Assembly (NCBI GenBank): GCA_964626015.1
Contig: CAZVCC010000017.1
Location: 1 to 53,129 of the forward strand
DNA from: CAIKZJ01 sp964626015
GTDB lineage: Bacteria > Bacteroidota > Ignavibacteria > Tepidaquicellales > Tepidaquicellaceae
Length of the DNA: 53,129 nucleotides
Reading direction: 5' to 3'
The notes below the pieces were generated by a model, which saw only the letters and a program-made list of their open reading frames with translations, was not told where the DNA came from and ran no database searches. This document shows positions 18,821-28,764 of this stretch, in pieces (position 1 is the stretch's first letter; the number at the start of each line of letters is the position of its first letter). The position numbers and the translations under genes are program-made.

Positions 18821-20002
18821 TCACTTCATTAATATTCTTTCATAAAATTCCTCTAACTCTGTTGCTTTAATATCCCAACTTAAATATTTTTCTGCAATAT
18901 TCCTGCAGAAGGTATTTCGACTTGATATATTATTCCTGTTTTCAAGTATATACTTAATAATACTTTTTATACTTTCCTCATTATTTTCAACTACAATAAA
19001 AGCATTAGAGTATTTCTCAATATACTTATTTATATTTTCCAATCTATTTGCTAGAATTGGACGGCCGGCTGCCAAATAATCACCCGTCTTGTTTGGCCAG
19101 CCTGCATTATTCTCAATATTGTCAGTTTTCAAAAGTAAGAATACATCAGCACAACTCAATAATTTTGAATCGCTACGATAATCAATCCAGCCAAATTCAT
19201 AATAGTTATCTGAGATTCCATATTTTTCTCTTTGCGATAAAGTTATATTTTCACCAATTGAAAACCAGTTAATATTATCTTTATTCCCAAACTCCGAAAT
19301 AACATTTATAAATGATCTTAAACACTCTAACTCAGATTCATTAATGCCGATTATACAAAATGTCAAACTTTCTGGAGGGATCCCATATTGTTTTTTATAT
19401 TTTGTCTCTTCATAATATGATATATCATCAGTATCTGCACCACCCTGTATTACTGTCATTTTTTCAATTGGTATTCCAGCTTTCAAACCTCTATTGCGAT
19501 TGAATTCTGATAATGCAACAACTCCGTCGGCATGCTTTTTATTCCGGATTTCAAAAAATATATCGTAATTGACAATAGTATTTCTGTAAATATAATTTCT
19601 TTTTCTTTCTTCAGAGGAATCTCCGTAATAATCCCACCATTCAGATATGTACTTTGATTTTCTAAATAAACGGTTAAGTAAGCAAGGTATTCCCGATGCT
19701 GGGCGGTGGCCTGTATCGCTTTGCACTATATCGTATCTATTAAAAAGTACATAGATAGCTTTTATTAACGTTGAAAATAAACCGAACCCTCCTCTACGGA
19801 ATGATTGCGGCACAATATCAGGAAATGCTAGTATTTGTACATTATTCCTGATTTCTTTCTCATACGGAAATACAAACCCTGTCGATTGCGTCGTTAGTAA
19901 AACTACATCGTGATTTCTCTTAGCAAGACTTCTTGCTAATGCAAAATTCCTGCCAAATCCTGCTTTATCTTTCATTCCATAATGTGCTATGAGAACTCTC
20001 AT
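18821..20002 (-). CDS. Glycosyltransferase, GT4-like
   Basis: A 393-residue GT-B type transferase. The N-terminal half has a glycine-rich donor-side loop (MKDKAGFGRNFALARSLAKR), and the C-terminal half has the usual nucleotide-sugar pattern (WPNKTGDYLAAGRPILANRL near 315-335). It begins four bases after the stop of the upstream glycosyltransferase, so both are probably made together. It should add one sugar of the repeat unit on the cytoplasmic face. Donor and acceptor are unknown. Confidence 0.85.
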   Translation of the reverse strand: MRVLIAHYGMKDKAGFGRNFALARSLAKRNHDVVLLTTQSTGFVFPYEKEIRNNVQILAFPDIVPQSFRRGGFGLFSTLIKAIYVLFNRYDIVQSDTGHRPASGIPCLLNRLFRKSKYISEWWDYYGDSSEERKRNYIYRNTIVNYDIFFEIRNKKHADGVVALSEFNRNRGLKAGIPIEKMTVIQGGADTDDISYYEETKYKKQYGIPPESLTFCIIGINESELECLRSFINVISEFGNKDNINWFSIGENITLSQREKYGISDNYYEFGWIDYRSDSKLLSCADVFLLLKTDNIENNAGWPNKTGDYLAAGRPILANRLENINKYIEKYSNAFIVVENNEESIKSIIKYILENRNNISSRNTFCRNIAEKYLSWDIKATELEEFYERILMK

Positions 20003-20006
20003 TAAT

Positions 20007-21206
20007 TCATAGTGATATTAGGAAATTGGCAATATTTCTTGCCTGAGTTTTGTAATTAAATACACTGTACGCTAATTCTTTTCCTTTCATTCCTACCACT
20101 CTGGATTTTTCTGGATTAGATAATGCCTCATCAATTTTTTTTGCAAATTCACTTGGTTCATTTGTTCTTGAAATATAAGCACTTACGCCATCTTCCAAAT
20201 AATTCGATATCTCTCCAACATCTGACACTACAACTGGATTCCCTGTTGCTAGATATTCTCCAAGTTTTGTTGGAAATCCTCCTTTTGCTCTTTCATTATC
20301 TGGACGAGCTAAAATTAATAATTTCGCACCGCAAAGATAATAAGGAACTTCGTTTCTGCCTATTTTTCCAATGAATTTTACGTTATCGGCAAGTTTATAT
20401 TTTGCAACTAATTCTTTTAATCGAATTAGATCGTTCTCGTTTTTTGCAGAACCTATTATGTAAAATTTATATTCTGGATATTTGGGACTTATTATTGAAA
20501 ATGCCGATATTGCTTCATCAACCCCATCCTTATCTTTTACGAGATCACCAATGTAGGCTATATATTTTTCTTTCGGTACCTCTTGATTTTTGATATTAAA
20601 TCTGTCTGGTTCAACTGTCATTGGAATAGTCTTCATCATGCACTTATCACTCTTGTACCGGCTAAAATATTCTCTAAGCGGATGAGTCATTGTTATTATT
20701 CCGTTAAAAAAACGGTACCCTATTAAAGGTTCAATCTTAAGTAATATTGGAAAAAGACGGTAAATTGATATATTCTTCCTCAAAACAAAAGGAAATTCAT
20801 CTACAATTAAAACAGTTTTTATTCTCAAAAATATTTTAAGATAAATATTCAGAAAAAATATCAGATAAATATTGTCATTACTGATCATTACAAAATCATA
20901 TGGATTTTCAAATTTATTGTTAAGCAGTATATAAAACGATTTTAAATAACCGTATAATGCTTGCAGAAACTTAATAAATTTATATTTCGACCATATTGTA
21001 GTACCGTTTGTATATTCATACTCAACTCCCTCAAAAACACCTCTGAAACTTTTATTTATAACTTTATCAGACTTTTCTGTCGGACGTAGTGAAAAATATT
21101 TTACTGAATGTCCTAATTCAACGAGTCCTTTCGAATAGGAAAGAATTCTGTTTGTAGCTGAATAACCTATCGGAAACGGATATACTGATATTACTAAAAT
21201 TCTCAC
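20007..21206 (-). CDS. Glycosyltransferase family 4-like
   Basis: A 399-residue GT-B enzyme. The N-terminus (ILVISVYPFPIGYSATNRIL) is acceptor-side, and the C-terminal GT1/4 domain shows YIGDLVKDKDGVDEAISAF, VKFIGKIGRNEVPYYL and KLGEYLATGNPVVVSDVGE. A hydrophobic, membrane-leaning stretch at about 88-150 is common in such enzymes. Immediately followed by a second glycosyltransferase gene and preceded by the Wzy-like gene, it should build the lipid-linked repeat unit. Confidence 0.88.
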   Translation of the reverse strand: MRILVISVYPFPIGYSATNRILSYSKGLVELGHSVKYFSLRPTEKSDKVINKSFRGVFEGVEYEYTNGTTIWSKYKFIKFLQALYGYLKSFYILLNNKFENPYDFVMISNDNIYLIFFLNIYLKIFLRIKTVLIVDEFPFVLRKNISIYRLFPILLKIEPLIGYRFFNGIITMTHPLREYFSRYKSDKCMMKTIPMTVEPDRFNIKNQEVPKEKYIAYIGDLVKDKDGVDEAISAFSIISPKYPEYKFYIIGSAKNENDLIRLKELVAKYKLADNVKFIGKIGRNEVPYYLCGAKLLILARPDNERAKGGFPTKLGEYLATGNPVVVSDVGEISNYLEDGVSAYISRTNEPSEFAKKIDEALSNPEKSRVVGMKGKELAYSVFNYKTQARNIANFLISL

Positions 21207-21266
21207 TGAATAATATTTTCTATCCTTTATTTGTATGAAATCATAGAAATGACACCGTTACAAAAA

Positions 21267-22517
21267 TTATTTCTCTGCACTATCGTAATCCTCCGGTTCC
21301 TCAATCAATTCCTCTTCTAATCGTAATTCTTCATTTCTCTTAAGAATAATTGAAGCAAATGTTGCAAAAACTACTACACAAGAATTAGTAAAGAAAGTGG
21401 CATTAAATAATGATATAATAAGATAAAATAGTATTACCATATATGCTTTTTTCGTTACACTGTCATGCCTGTTCTTGTGCCCCAACCTTAATAAAGGTAC
21501 TAAAATAAAAGCAATAATTAAAAATAATCCTATGATTCCTTGAGTCGGTAATATATCTAATATAAAGTTATGCGGTATCCAAAAAAAATCTTCTGATACT
21601 AAACCCGCTGGATAGTAATAACCGGACAATTTAGTACCGTTTATTGGATTATCTAAAAATGTATTAAATGCAAGCAGATTTTTTAATAAACGGTCTTGAT
21701 AGTTTTGGTCTCCCATATCGAAAGAATACTCTGCCCTGCTTATAAATATATCAGAAATAAATGGGATTTGTCCTAATAACAGAATAATAACAGGGATGGC
21801 TAGAATAGCTAATATAGTAGTTCGTGTCTTATTTGTTTCTCTATTTGATATAAAAAAAGCAATAAATAACATTAAAGCAACAACCATATACACTGACCTA
21901 TGCGCAGATATTAATATGCCAAATAATGTTATAAGAATAAGAGATATTTTATTTTTTTCTGCACCAAATAGAGCAATTCCGTCAGTTAATGTTACAAAGA
22001 AAAACAATGTCGCAACAACTGTTACTATTCTTATTTCGCCTGTGTTCGTCTCTATAATTATTCCTTGTGAATAATTATAAAACCCGGCTGCAATAAAGGA
22101 AATTGAAGCTATTAGAAATATATAAAATATAAATTTATATGTTTTTTCTGAAGCAAGATAAAAGTAAAACATTGGAATAAGCAGGAAAAAGAAACGGTTA
22201 CTAATTTGACTGAAATACTTAATTGGATCCATGCTTTCATATTCTAAATAAGATAATGGTAAAACTACTGCTAATTGATAAACGCAGTAAAAATATATTC
22301 CAATTAAAATATATTTATTATCACTGTACCTTTCATTGATTATTTTTGTTACAAAGCCAAGACTTGCAAGAAATATAAATAAAACTGATATTGCATTATA
22401 TGTATTCAATCCATATATTCTTACATCGCTAACTTCCTGATTATAAGAATGCAAAAGAATTGAATTTAATGTAAGTAAGATAAATATTATTGAAGATAGT
22501 ATATACTTAAACTTCAT
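21267..22517 (-). CDS. wzy: Wzy-like O-antigen/polysaccharide polymerase
   Basis: A 416-residue membrane protein with about ten to twelve hydrophobic helices. A long extracytoplasmic loop (about 265-320) ends in IPHNFILDILPTQGIIGLFL, which matches the HN...L...G pattern of the Wzy_C/O-antigen ligase family. It polymerises undecaprenol-linked repeats in the periplasm. It lies between the Wzx-like flippase and the glycosyltransferases. Ligase and polymerase cannot be told apart by sequence; the cluster setting favours polymerase. The C-terminal tail is acidic (RNEELRLEEELIEEPED). Confidence 0.82.
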   Translation of the reverse strand: MKFKYILSSIIFILLTLNSILLHSYNQEVSDVRIYGLNTYNAISVLFIFLASLGFVTKIINERYSDNKYILIGIYFYCVYQLAVVLPLSYLEYESMDPIKYFSQISNRFFFLLIPMFYFYLASEKTYKFIFYIFLIASISFIAAGFYNYSQGIIIETNTGEIRIVTVVATLFFFVTLTDGIALFGAEKNKISLILITLFGILISAHRSVYMVVALMLFIAFFISNRETNKTRTTILAILAIPVIILLLGQIPFISDIFISRAEYSFDMGDQNYQDRLLKNLLAFNTFLDNPINGTKLSGYYYPAGLVSEDFFWIPHNFILDILPTQGIIGLFLIIAFILVPLLRLGHKNRHDSVTKKAYMVILFYLIISLFNATFFTNSCVVVFATFASIILKRNEELRLEEELIEEPEDYDSAEK

Positions 22518-22782
22518 TTTAAGTCAAATATTCTAATTCTATGTTTGGTTTCATTACTCTCCTGTATAAAATAACTAAGCACTATTTCTCATAAAAATAA
22601 TCTGTTTTGCTGCATTTTTGTATAATTCTAATATATTTTCAACCAAAATATATATTCACTATAGTTTTGACGTACAAGAAACTTGAGTGTCATATTTGTA
22701 ATTTTATATGAAAATAATAGTAAGAATATTAAACATTCAATTTTGTATAATAGATATAATATTATCAAACATATTTTCCAAT
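22518..22782. other. 265-base A+T-rich spacer between flippase and polymerase genes
   Basis: No open frame of coding quality, terminator hairpin or repeat is visible. It is the largest spacer inside the polysaccharide cluster and could hold a secondary promoter, but I cannot point to one. Confidence 0.4.
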
Positions 22783-24198
22783 TTACTTATTCCAAATACC
22801 CTTTGCTCTATTATTAATAATTTTATAATATTGAATTGGCATGAATATCAAAAAAGGAACTAGAGACATTATCGATGCAATGACCACCGATGCAACACCC
22901 AAATTAAATACTTTAAATAATATAATAGTTAATGGGATATATGATATTATAATTATTATACTCAAAATGAATTGGAGAAAAATCTTTCCTGAACCATTTA
23001 AGAAATACATGTAAGGTGAAACTAATGTCATTGCAATAACATACAACCCCATTGACATAGTCAATAAAAAAGGTATATCAAAATCTCGGTTTTTTCCAAT
23101 CCATATATCATATATAGACCCAGATATTAATACCATAAAAATCGTAAATGTTATAAGTATAATTCCAATTTTGTTTAGCTTTTTGACTGTGTTTTTTATC
23201 CATACAAAATCTTTTCTATAAAAAGCATCTGTAAAACCGGTCCAGGCTGGACTTAATATAATATAAAAAATCATATTGATGATAGAGAAATATCTAAAAA
23301 CTATATTATATGATGTAACTGACTCCGGTCCTATTAATTGAGTAAGTACAATTGAAGCAGAACCAAAAATAAAAAATGTTGATATTTGTATAATAAAAAA
23401 TCTAATACCTAAATCTGTTAATCCTCTTAGATATTTTATATGAATAAATTTGGGGGAAGGTATTAAAAAACTATATCTATTAGAAAAATTATATACTGTA
23501 ATAATGAGAAGTATTATAACAGGTATTATACTTAATGACAAACCAAGTACAAATAAGGAAGGAGAGGTATTATGTGTTAATATCCAAACGATGATTACTG
23601 AAGAAATATTTGTCATGAATCCAAGAAAATCATTATACGATGGTTTCTGATCAGCAGTAAGAATCGTTATAATAAGTTTAAGCACAAATTGTATACTGAA
23701 AAATATCATAACAAAATTTGCAAGCTTATTAACTTCAGTCTTGAGTTCTAAAGGAGTGTTAAATACAGAACTCCAGTCGATAAAAATACCTAAAGAAAAG
23801 TATAAAATTAAGAAAATGGAAACAATTAAAGTTAAAGCGAAATATGCTGTACTTACATAAATTCTTCCTAATTCTTTATCTTCTTTTGCAATTGATTCGG
23901 CAAGTTTGTTTCTAAGTCCATTTCCCAATCCTAAGTCAAATAACGTAAGCCATGTAATTAGTGATGAAATAGTTACCCAAATACCGTATTCAAGTGGGTT
24001 TAGGTAATTAATGGACATGGGTACAAGTAGAAAAACTGCAAATACTGATAATCCTTTAAAAACAAATGAAAGTAATATATTCTTTTTTGCCTTTTGAGTA
24101 CGGATACTTCCGCCTAAAAAAGTAGATTTAATTTTATTTATTATTTGCAAATAAGTAAGATTTATTATAAGAATTTCTAATCTTGAATTCCATACCAC
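22783..24198 (-). CDS. wzx: Wzx-like polysaccharide flippase (MOP superfamily)
   Basis: An integral membrane protein with about twelve to fourteen hydrophobic helices. The N-terminal segment SFVFKGLSVFAVFLLVPMSI and NPLEYGIWVTISSLITWLTL is typical of RfbX/Wzx flippases, which move lipid-linked repeats across the inner membrane. The longest frame starts at 24198 and overlaps capG by 22 bases. Its first 16 residues look unlike a Wzx start. A TTG codon at 24150 would give a protein starting near QIINKIKSTFLGGSIRTQ, clear of the overlap, and I consider it at least as likely. No ribosome site decides between them. Confidence 0.87.
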   Translation of the reverse strand: MVWNSRLEILIINLTYLQIINKIKSTFLGGSIRTQKAKKNILLSFVFKGLSVFAVFLLVPMSINYLNPLEYGIWVTISSLITWLTLFDLGLGNGLRNKLAESIAKEDKELGRIYVSTAYFALTLIVSIFLILYFSLGIFIDWSSVFNTPLELKTEVNKLANFVMIFFSIQFVLKLIITILTADQKPSYNDFLGFMTNISSVIIVWILTHNTSPSLFVLGLSLSIIPVIILLIITVYNFSNRYSFLIPSPKFIHIKYLRGLTDLGIRFFIIQISTFFIFGSASIVLTQLIGPESVTSYNIVFRYFSIINMIFYIILSPAWTGFTDAFYRKDFVWIKNTVKKLNKIGIILITFTIFMVLISGSIYDIWIGKNRDFDIPFLLTMSMGLYVIAMTLVSPYMYFLNGSGKIFLQFILSIIIIISYIPLTIILFKVFNLGVASVVIASIMSLVPFLIFMPIQYYKIINNRAKGIWNK

Positions 24199-25316
24199 AT
24201 ATTGCTTATTTTAGATGTACCCTGTATCAGCTTGACAACTCTTAATGAGGTATTTAGAACTTTATAATCCTCTGTATATTCACTCTTGAAATTATTTAAT
24301 GATTCTGATATTAGTAGTTTGATTGAATTAATTATATTATTTTTATCTAACCCCGTCAGTATTATTGAGCCATAATCCAATCCTTCTGGTCTTTCCATAG
24401 AATTTCTAACTGTAATAGCAGGAAACCCAAGCATAGATGATTCTTCGTTAATCGTTCCGCTGTCCGATATGACGCAAATCGATTGCTTTTGTAATTTCAC
24501 GTAATCAAAAAAACCGAATGGTTTTAAGAACTTAATCTTTTTGTCAAATTTATGTCCTTTTAAAGATTCGATTCTTTTTCTTGTTCTGGGGTGTGTTGAG
24601 AATATAACCAACTTATCATACATCTCTGCAATGCTATTCATAGTATCAAGTAACTTTATTAAGTTTTCTTTATTATCTACGTTCTCCTCCCTGTGAATAC
24701 TAACAACAAAATATTGTTTGCTTTTTAACTTAAGCGTTTCTAAAACTCTTGATTGTTCAATTTTAGAGCTGTAATACCTCAAGACTTCGTTCATCGGCGA
24801 TCCCGTTAAGTAGATCCTCCTATGCTGCAGCCCCTCACTGATTAAATGCCTTCTTGCATGCTCTGTGTAAACTAAATTATAATCTGCTATATGATCAATT
24901 ACCCTTCTGTTTATTTCCTCGGGTACATTAAAATCAAAACACCTGTTACCCGCTTCCATATGATATATTGGTATATGCATTCTCTTCGCCATATAAGCTG
25001 AAAGACAGGAATTTGTGTCCCCAAGAACTAATAACGCATCGGGTTTTTCCTTTAAAAGTACTTCTTCTGATTTTCTAATAATATCCCCTACGGTCGCCCC
25101 TAGCGATGATGTATCAGCATTTAAAAAATAATCTGGTTTTCTTAGCTCAAGTTCTTTAAAAAATATCTCATTAAGTTCATAATCATAATTCTGTCCGGTA
25201 TGTACAAGAATATGATTTACTGTCTCATCAAGCAGGGCAATCACTCGTGAAAGTCGTATAATCTCCGGGCGCGTACCAACGATGGTCATTACTTTAATTT
25301 GTTCTGCCGTCTTCAT
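24177..25316 (-). CDS. capG: UDP-N-acetylglucosamine 2-epimerase family, CapG/FnlC/WbjD-like
   Basis: A 379-residue member of the WecB family with VGTRPEIIRLSRVI, HTGQNYDYELN, LGDTNSCLSAYMAKR, HMEAGNRCFDFNVPEEINRR, and SDSGTINEESSMLGFPAITV. As the third enzyme of the CapE-CapF-CapG set it would 2-epimerise UDP-N-acetyl-L-pneumosamine to UDP-N-acetyl-L-fucosamine. It begins directly after the capF stop with a strong ribosome site (AGGAGGT, four bases before ATG) embedded in the end of capF. Alone it could be read as WecB (UDP-ManNAc), but the gene trio argues for the fucosamine route. Confidence 0.9.
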   Translation of the reverse strand: MKTAEQIKVMTIVGTRPEIIRLSRVIALLDETVNHILVHTGQNYDYELNEIFFKELELRKPDYFLNADTSSLGATVGDIIRKSEEVLLKEKPDALLVLGDTNSCLSAYMAKRMHIPIYHMEAGNRCFDFNVPEEINRRVIDHIADYNLVYTEHARRHLISEGLQHRRIYLTGSPMNEVLRYYSSKIEQSRVLETLKLKSKQYFVVSIHREENVDNKENLIKLLDTMNSIAEMYDKLVIFSTHPRTRKRIESLKGHKFDKKIKFLKPFGFFDYVKLQKQSICVISDSGTINEESSMLGFPAITVRNSMERPEGLDYGSIILTGLDKNNIINSIKLLISESLNNFKSEYTEDYKVLNTSLRVVKLIQGTSKISNMWYGIQD

Positions 25317-26438
25317 TTATACCTCCTCAAAATAAGTATCCGCATCATTCGCATTAAATATTTCATTAGTCCAGAATAATGTTAAAAGTTCTGATTTTCC
25401 TGTGTTTTCTATATTATGTGTATGCCAGATTGGTATGTCTATAAAACTCGGGTCATTGCCGTCCACTTTGTACTCAATTATCTCCTGCTTCCCTATCTTT
25501 CTCAGCCTTATAATTGCTTCACCTTTTATTACACAAAACCTTTCAATTTTTCTTAAGTGAAAATGATTTCCTCTTATTACTCCGGGTTTAGTTAATGAAA
25601 AGAATGTTTGCCCTTCTGTTTTGCTCTTTGATATTTCTGTTAGGTATCCGCGGTTGTCTTCTCGCTTACCAATCTTTCTAAGTCTTTTGTTATATTCTAA
25701 GTATGAACGAAATGTGTTAAAGAGATTTATATCATGTATTGAATTGAACTTGGGTACTATATTTTCAATTATATAAGATTGATTGAAATAGTATAATTTC
25801 TCTAATAATTCTGTTACTTTACTTTCAAAATCATGTTTAATCTCATATCCGTCAGAATATATTTTGTTGTCAATTATTTTTCTGATATGTTCGACAAGAT
25901 TATTTACATATATCAGTTTTAGGTTATTATCTACATCAATTCTTGGAATCTGATCATGTGTGATCTGATATGAAAATGTTGAAACCACAGAATTGTAAAA
26001 TGGTCTGCCAAATGTGCCATATACGTTCGGAATTATCATTCCTGTATAGTTTACACCGTTTTTTCTGCACCATTTTAATAGTATCTCGCGTCCTTCTTTT
26101 TTGGATTTTCCGTAAATGTTATCAAGGCTTTCCTGTGTAGATGATGAGAATAATATATGAGGTTTATTTTTTGACTCCTCAAAATTTATTATCAATTTCG
26201 TTATAAGTTCAATGTTTTTTGTGTATATTTCATCCGGGTTATTATGCCTGTTTAATGCAGCTAAATGAACTACAACATCACATTGCTTTACAAAATTTAT
26301 TAGATCAGCCTCGTTATCATAAAAATCATCCTTAAATGGAATCCTTTCGTACTTCTCGTTAAAGATTCCTAAATAGTTGTATAAATGACTTCCTATAAAT
26401 CCGGCCTGACCCGTTATTCCTATCCTTATCTTATGCAT
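25317..26438 (-). CDS. capF: CapF-like bifunctional UDP-sugar reductase with C-terminal cupin
   Basis: A 373-residue protein. Residues 1-245 form a short-chain-dehydrogenase-like domain (IGITGQAGFIGSHLYNYLG, VVHLAALNRHN, FSSSTQESLDNIYGKSKKEG). Residues 255-373 form a cupin (RGNHFHLRKIERF, WHTHNIEN) whose histidines fit the zinc-binding cupin of CapF. In the characterised CapE-F-G pathway this enzyme 3-epimerises and then reduces the CapE product to UDP-N-acetyl-L-pneumosamine. It overlaps capE by eight bases and abuts capG, so the trio is a tight operon. Confidence 0.92.
   Translation of the reverse strand: MHKIRIGITGQAGFIGSHLYNYLGIFNEKYERIPFKDDFYDNEADLINFVKQCDVVVHLAALNRHNNPDEIYTKNIELITKLIINFEESKNKPHILFSSSTQESLDNIYGKSKKEGREILLKWCRKNGVNYTGMIIPNVYGTFGRPFYNSVVSTFSYQITHDQIPRIDVDNNLKLIYVNNLVEHIRKIIDNKIYSDGYEIKHDFESKVTELLEKLYYFNQSYIIENIVPKFNSIHDINLFNTFRSYLEYNKRLRKIGKREDNRGYLTEISKSKTEGQTFFSLTKPGVIRGNHFHLRKIERFCVIKGEAIIRLRKIGKQEIIEYKVDGNDPSFIDIPIWHTHNIENTGKSELLTLFWTNEIFNANDADTYFEEV
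25321..25327 (-). promoter_or_regulatory. Shine-Dalgarno site AGGAGGT for capG
   Basis: Reads AGGAGGT, then ATAA, then ATG on the minus strand and overlaps the last codons of capF. Strong sites like this are rare in the window, so it supports the capG start and coupling to capF. Confidence 0.75.
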
Positions 26439-27438
26439 TAAGTTCTTCTTGTATTTCCTTAAGAGAAAGTACTAATTTCTTTGTTTCTTCCGTGCTCAAC
26501 CTTTGTGTATTCGCAGATGTGTAACCTTCCTTAGGAAAGTGATTTATTGTTCCTTCTGAAAAATATTTTTCGAAATCTATCTTTTCAAGATTCCTTATTC
26601 TGTAATAATTCTCATAACTTTCTGCTTTTAATAAGTCCTCTTGAGTAACAAGAGTCTCATGCATTTTTTCTCCTTCTCTTATACCTATTTCCTTTATTCC
26701 GACGCTGGAATTGAAAATATCAAGCGTTGCTTTTGCCATATCTTCTACTGTTGATGCAGGTGATTTTCGCACTAGTATGTCGCCATTTTGCCCCTCTTCA
26801 AGTGCAAATAAAACCAAATCTATTGCTATTGGTAATGGAAGAAGAAATCTTGTCATCTCACCACTTGTTATTGTAAGCGGTTTGCCGGCTTTTATTTGTT
26901 CAACAAATAATGGGAATACCGATCCCCTTGAATACATAACATTTCCGTACCTTACTCCGCAAAATATAGTTTTCGATGTGGATATCCTTGCTTTTGCCAG
27001 CATCAGTTTCTCAAGCATAGCTTTGGATATCCCCATTGCATTTATCGGGTATACTGCTTTGTCTGTGCTTAATACTACAATCTTTTCAATCTCTTCATCT
27101 TCAGCTGCATCCAGTACGTTCTGTGTGCCAATAATATTCGTCTGGACTGCTTCATAAGGAAAAAATTCACAATTAGGCACCTGTTTTAATGCTGCTGCAT
27201 GAAAAACTATATCTACACCTTTCATCGCTTTGTATACTCTTTCTCTGTCTCTTACGTCTCCTATTATGAACTTTAGCCTTACGTCATGGTATTTATTACG
27301 CATATCATATTGTTTCTTCTCGTCACGGCTGTATACTGTTATAGATGCAGGTTCTGTTTCATTTAATAATTTCTCAACAATCGTGTTTCCAAAGGAACCT
27401 GTCCCGCCGGTGATAAGAATTTGCTTATCTTTTATCAT
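26431..27438 (-). CDS. capE: CapE/FnlA-like UDP-GlcNAc 4,6-dehydratase/5-epimerase
   Basis: A 335-residue extended SDR enzyme: ITGGTGSFGNTIVEKLL at the NAD site, VFHAAALKQVPNCEFFPYEA, and an MGISK segment (MxxxK in place of YxxxK) as in CapE and FlaA1-type inverting dehydratases. It starts the conversion of UDP-GlcNAc to UDP-N-acetyl-L-fucosamine. It is the first of three overlapping or abutting genes with capF and capG and lies downstream of the SLBB gene. PseB-like function (pseudaminic acid) is the alternative, made unlikely by CapF and CapG next door. Confidence 0.92.
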   Translation of the reverse strand: MIKDKQILITGGTGSFGNTIVEKLLNETEPASITVYSRDEKKQYDMRNKYHDVRLKFIIGDVRDRERVYKAMKGVDIVFHAAALKQVPNCEFFPYEAVQTNIIGTQNVLDAAEDEEIEKIVVLSTDKAVYPINAMGISKAMLEKLMLAKARISTSKTIFCGVRYGNVMYSRGSVFPLFVEQIKAGKPLTITSGEMTRFLLPLPIAIDLVLFALEEGQNGDILVRKSPASTVEDMAKATLDIFNSSVGIKEIGIREGEKMHETLVTQEDLLKAESYENYYRIRNLEKIDFEKYFSEGTINHFPKEGYTSANTQRLSTEETKKLVLSLKEIQEELNA

Positions 27439-27461
27439 ATCATTTTATAATTAATTTGATT

Positions 27462-28019
27462 TTATTTATTATATATCATAATATTTAATAATACTGTTAG
27501 CATTGATAATATTGGTAAAACGACTACTCCTGCTATACCTTGTGCCACTTGCCAGAAATCTTTTTCCGGTTTAATTGCGAATGCTATAATATCACCTGGT
27601 TTTAATGTTGGATTTATTTGCTTTACTGTTCCTGCCTTTTCTTTATCAAAATAATCAATATAATCAAAAACAAATATTGTATCTTTTCTCAATTCAGGAT
27701 TTTTTTCCTTTGTTCTAATTAGTTTGAAATTCTCAAAAATACTTTCATCGGGTGCCCCGCCTGTCAATGCTACAACTTCAACAAGACTTGTTCCTTGTGG
27801 CACCAAATAAATTCCGGGGTTTTTAACTCCACCAATTACAACAACTTCAAAATTGAATTTATTTGGTTTTGATAAATTAAAGTAATTTGTACTTATCCTT
27901 TTCAAATCCTGCTCCCTGTATAGTAGAGAATCGGTCTGTTGGGAGATTGTATCATCCTGACAAAACAAAAAATTCAACGCTGTAAAAACAAACAAAGTAA
28001 TAAATATAATTCTTTTCAT
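27462..28019 (-). CDS. Short SLBB-domain periplasmic protein with C-terminal membrane anchor
   Basis: A 185-residue protein with signal peptide (MKRIIFITLFVFTALNFLFC, mature QDD) and an SLBB-like domain at about 58-150 (VVVIGGVKNPGIYLVPQGTS, LTGGAPDES, NPTLKPGDIIAF). A hydrophobic C-terminal helix lies at about 160-182. SLBB domains occur in Wza-type polysaccharide export proteins, but the poly-export domain that normally precedes SLBB is missing and the protein is about half the usual length. It is the first gene of the main cluster, so it may help export or complete a Wza encoded elsewhere. Confidence 0.8.
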   Translation of the reverse strand: MKRIIFITLFVFTALNFLFCQDDTISQQTDSLLYREQDLKRISTNYFNLSKPNKFNFEVVVIGGVKNPGIYLVPQGTSLVEVVALTGGAPDESIFENFKLIRTKEKNPELRKDTIFVFDYIDYFDKEKAGTVKQINPTLKPGDIIAFAIKPEKDFWQVAQGIAGVVVLPILSMLTVLLNIMIYNK

Positions 28020-28764
28020 AAATCTAATTGATTTTTTAATTGAATAATAATTACTTAAATCTTTTTTTCATATAACTATAATTTTGGAATAGCTCCGCTT
28101 ATAAATCACAGATTCTATTTCAAATTTTGCATATTTAAGTCAACATATAATATGCTTTTTTGATACAGTAAAAACAAGGAATTAGTTTGATTTATAAGGG
28201 TTTCTTGCAATATCTTGATTGTTTTAATTTGCGTTTATGATAATTGAATTCAATATTTGTCACTCTTTTTTTAATGAAATCGAGCCGTATTCCAATCAAA
28301 TTTGCCTTTTCTAATATTCTTCATTTAAGGATTAATCACTTAATCAAACAAAAGATCAAAAGTAAATATGTTATAAATTATCATCTTTTCTTATTGTTTG
28401 CTCTAATACTCTATTTTATTATGCTATTGATGTTTTACTATTTTGAAAGTCATACTGAAATTATTATTACGACAAGTAAACTAAGTAAATGAATTCAGTA
28501 TTTTCATAATCCTTTCAAATAATTAAATTTTATTTCCCTTGTTCAAAACATTGATTCAATATAAAAGTGATTAATTCTTATTTTAGATTAAAAAATCTAT
28601 GATTATCTAAAATAAAACCCACAATTCAAAACCATTCCTTTTTCTTATTTTACTGAAAATAATTTTTTTTCGAATAATCATTTTTAAAAAGTATTTTCTC
28701 ACAACTTGCCCAAGTCAACGTCTCTACTTTCCAGAATAAATATTAACCTTATTTCCTTAACAAA
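28020..28764. other. 745-base non-coding region upstream of the polysaccharide operon
   Basis: Very A+T-rich and without a convincing gene. An 82-codon plus-strand frame at 28244-28492 is hydrophobic but has no ribosome site or recognisable family. The region separates ugd from the SLBB gene and should contain the main promoter of the cluster (minus strand). One TACTTTTG box (complement at about 28352-28359) resembles a Bacteroidota -7 element, but no -33 partner is found at the right distance. No clear terminator after ugd is visible. Confidence 0.5.

Noticed and set aside
28244..28492. 82-codon hydrophobic plus-strand frame
   Set aside because: No ribosome site, no recognisable family, and composition like the surrounding A+T-rich spacer; kept only as a remark in the spacer entry.
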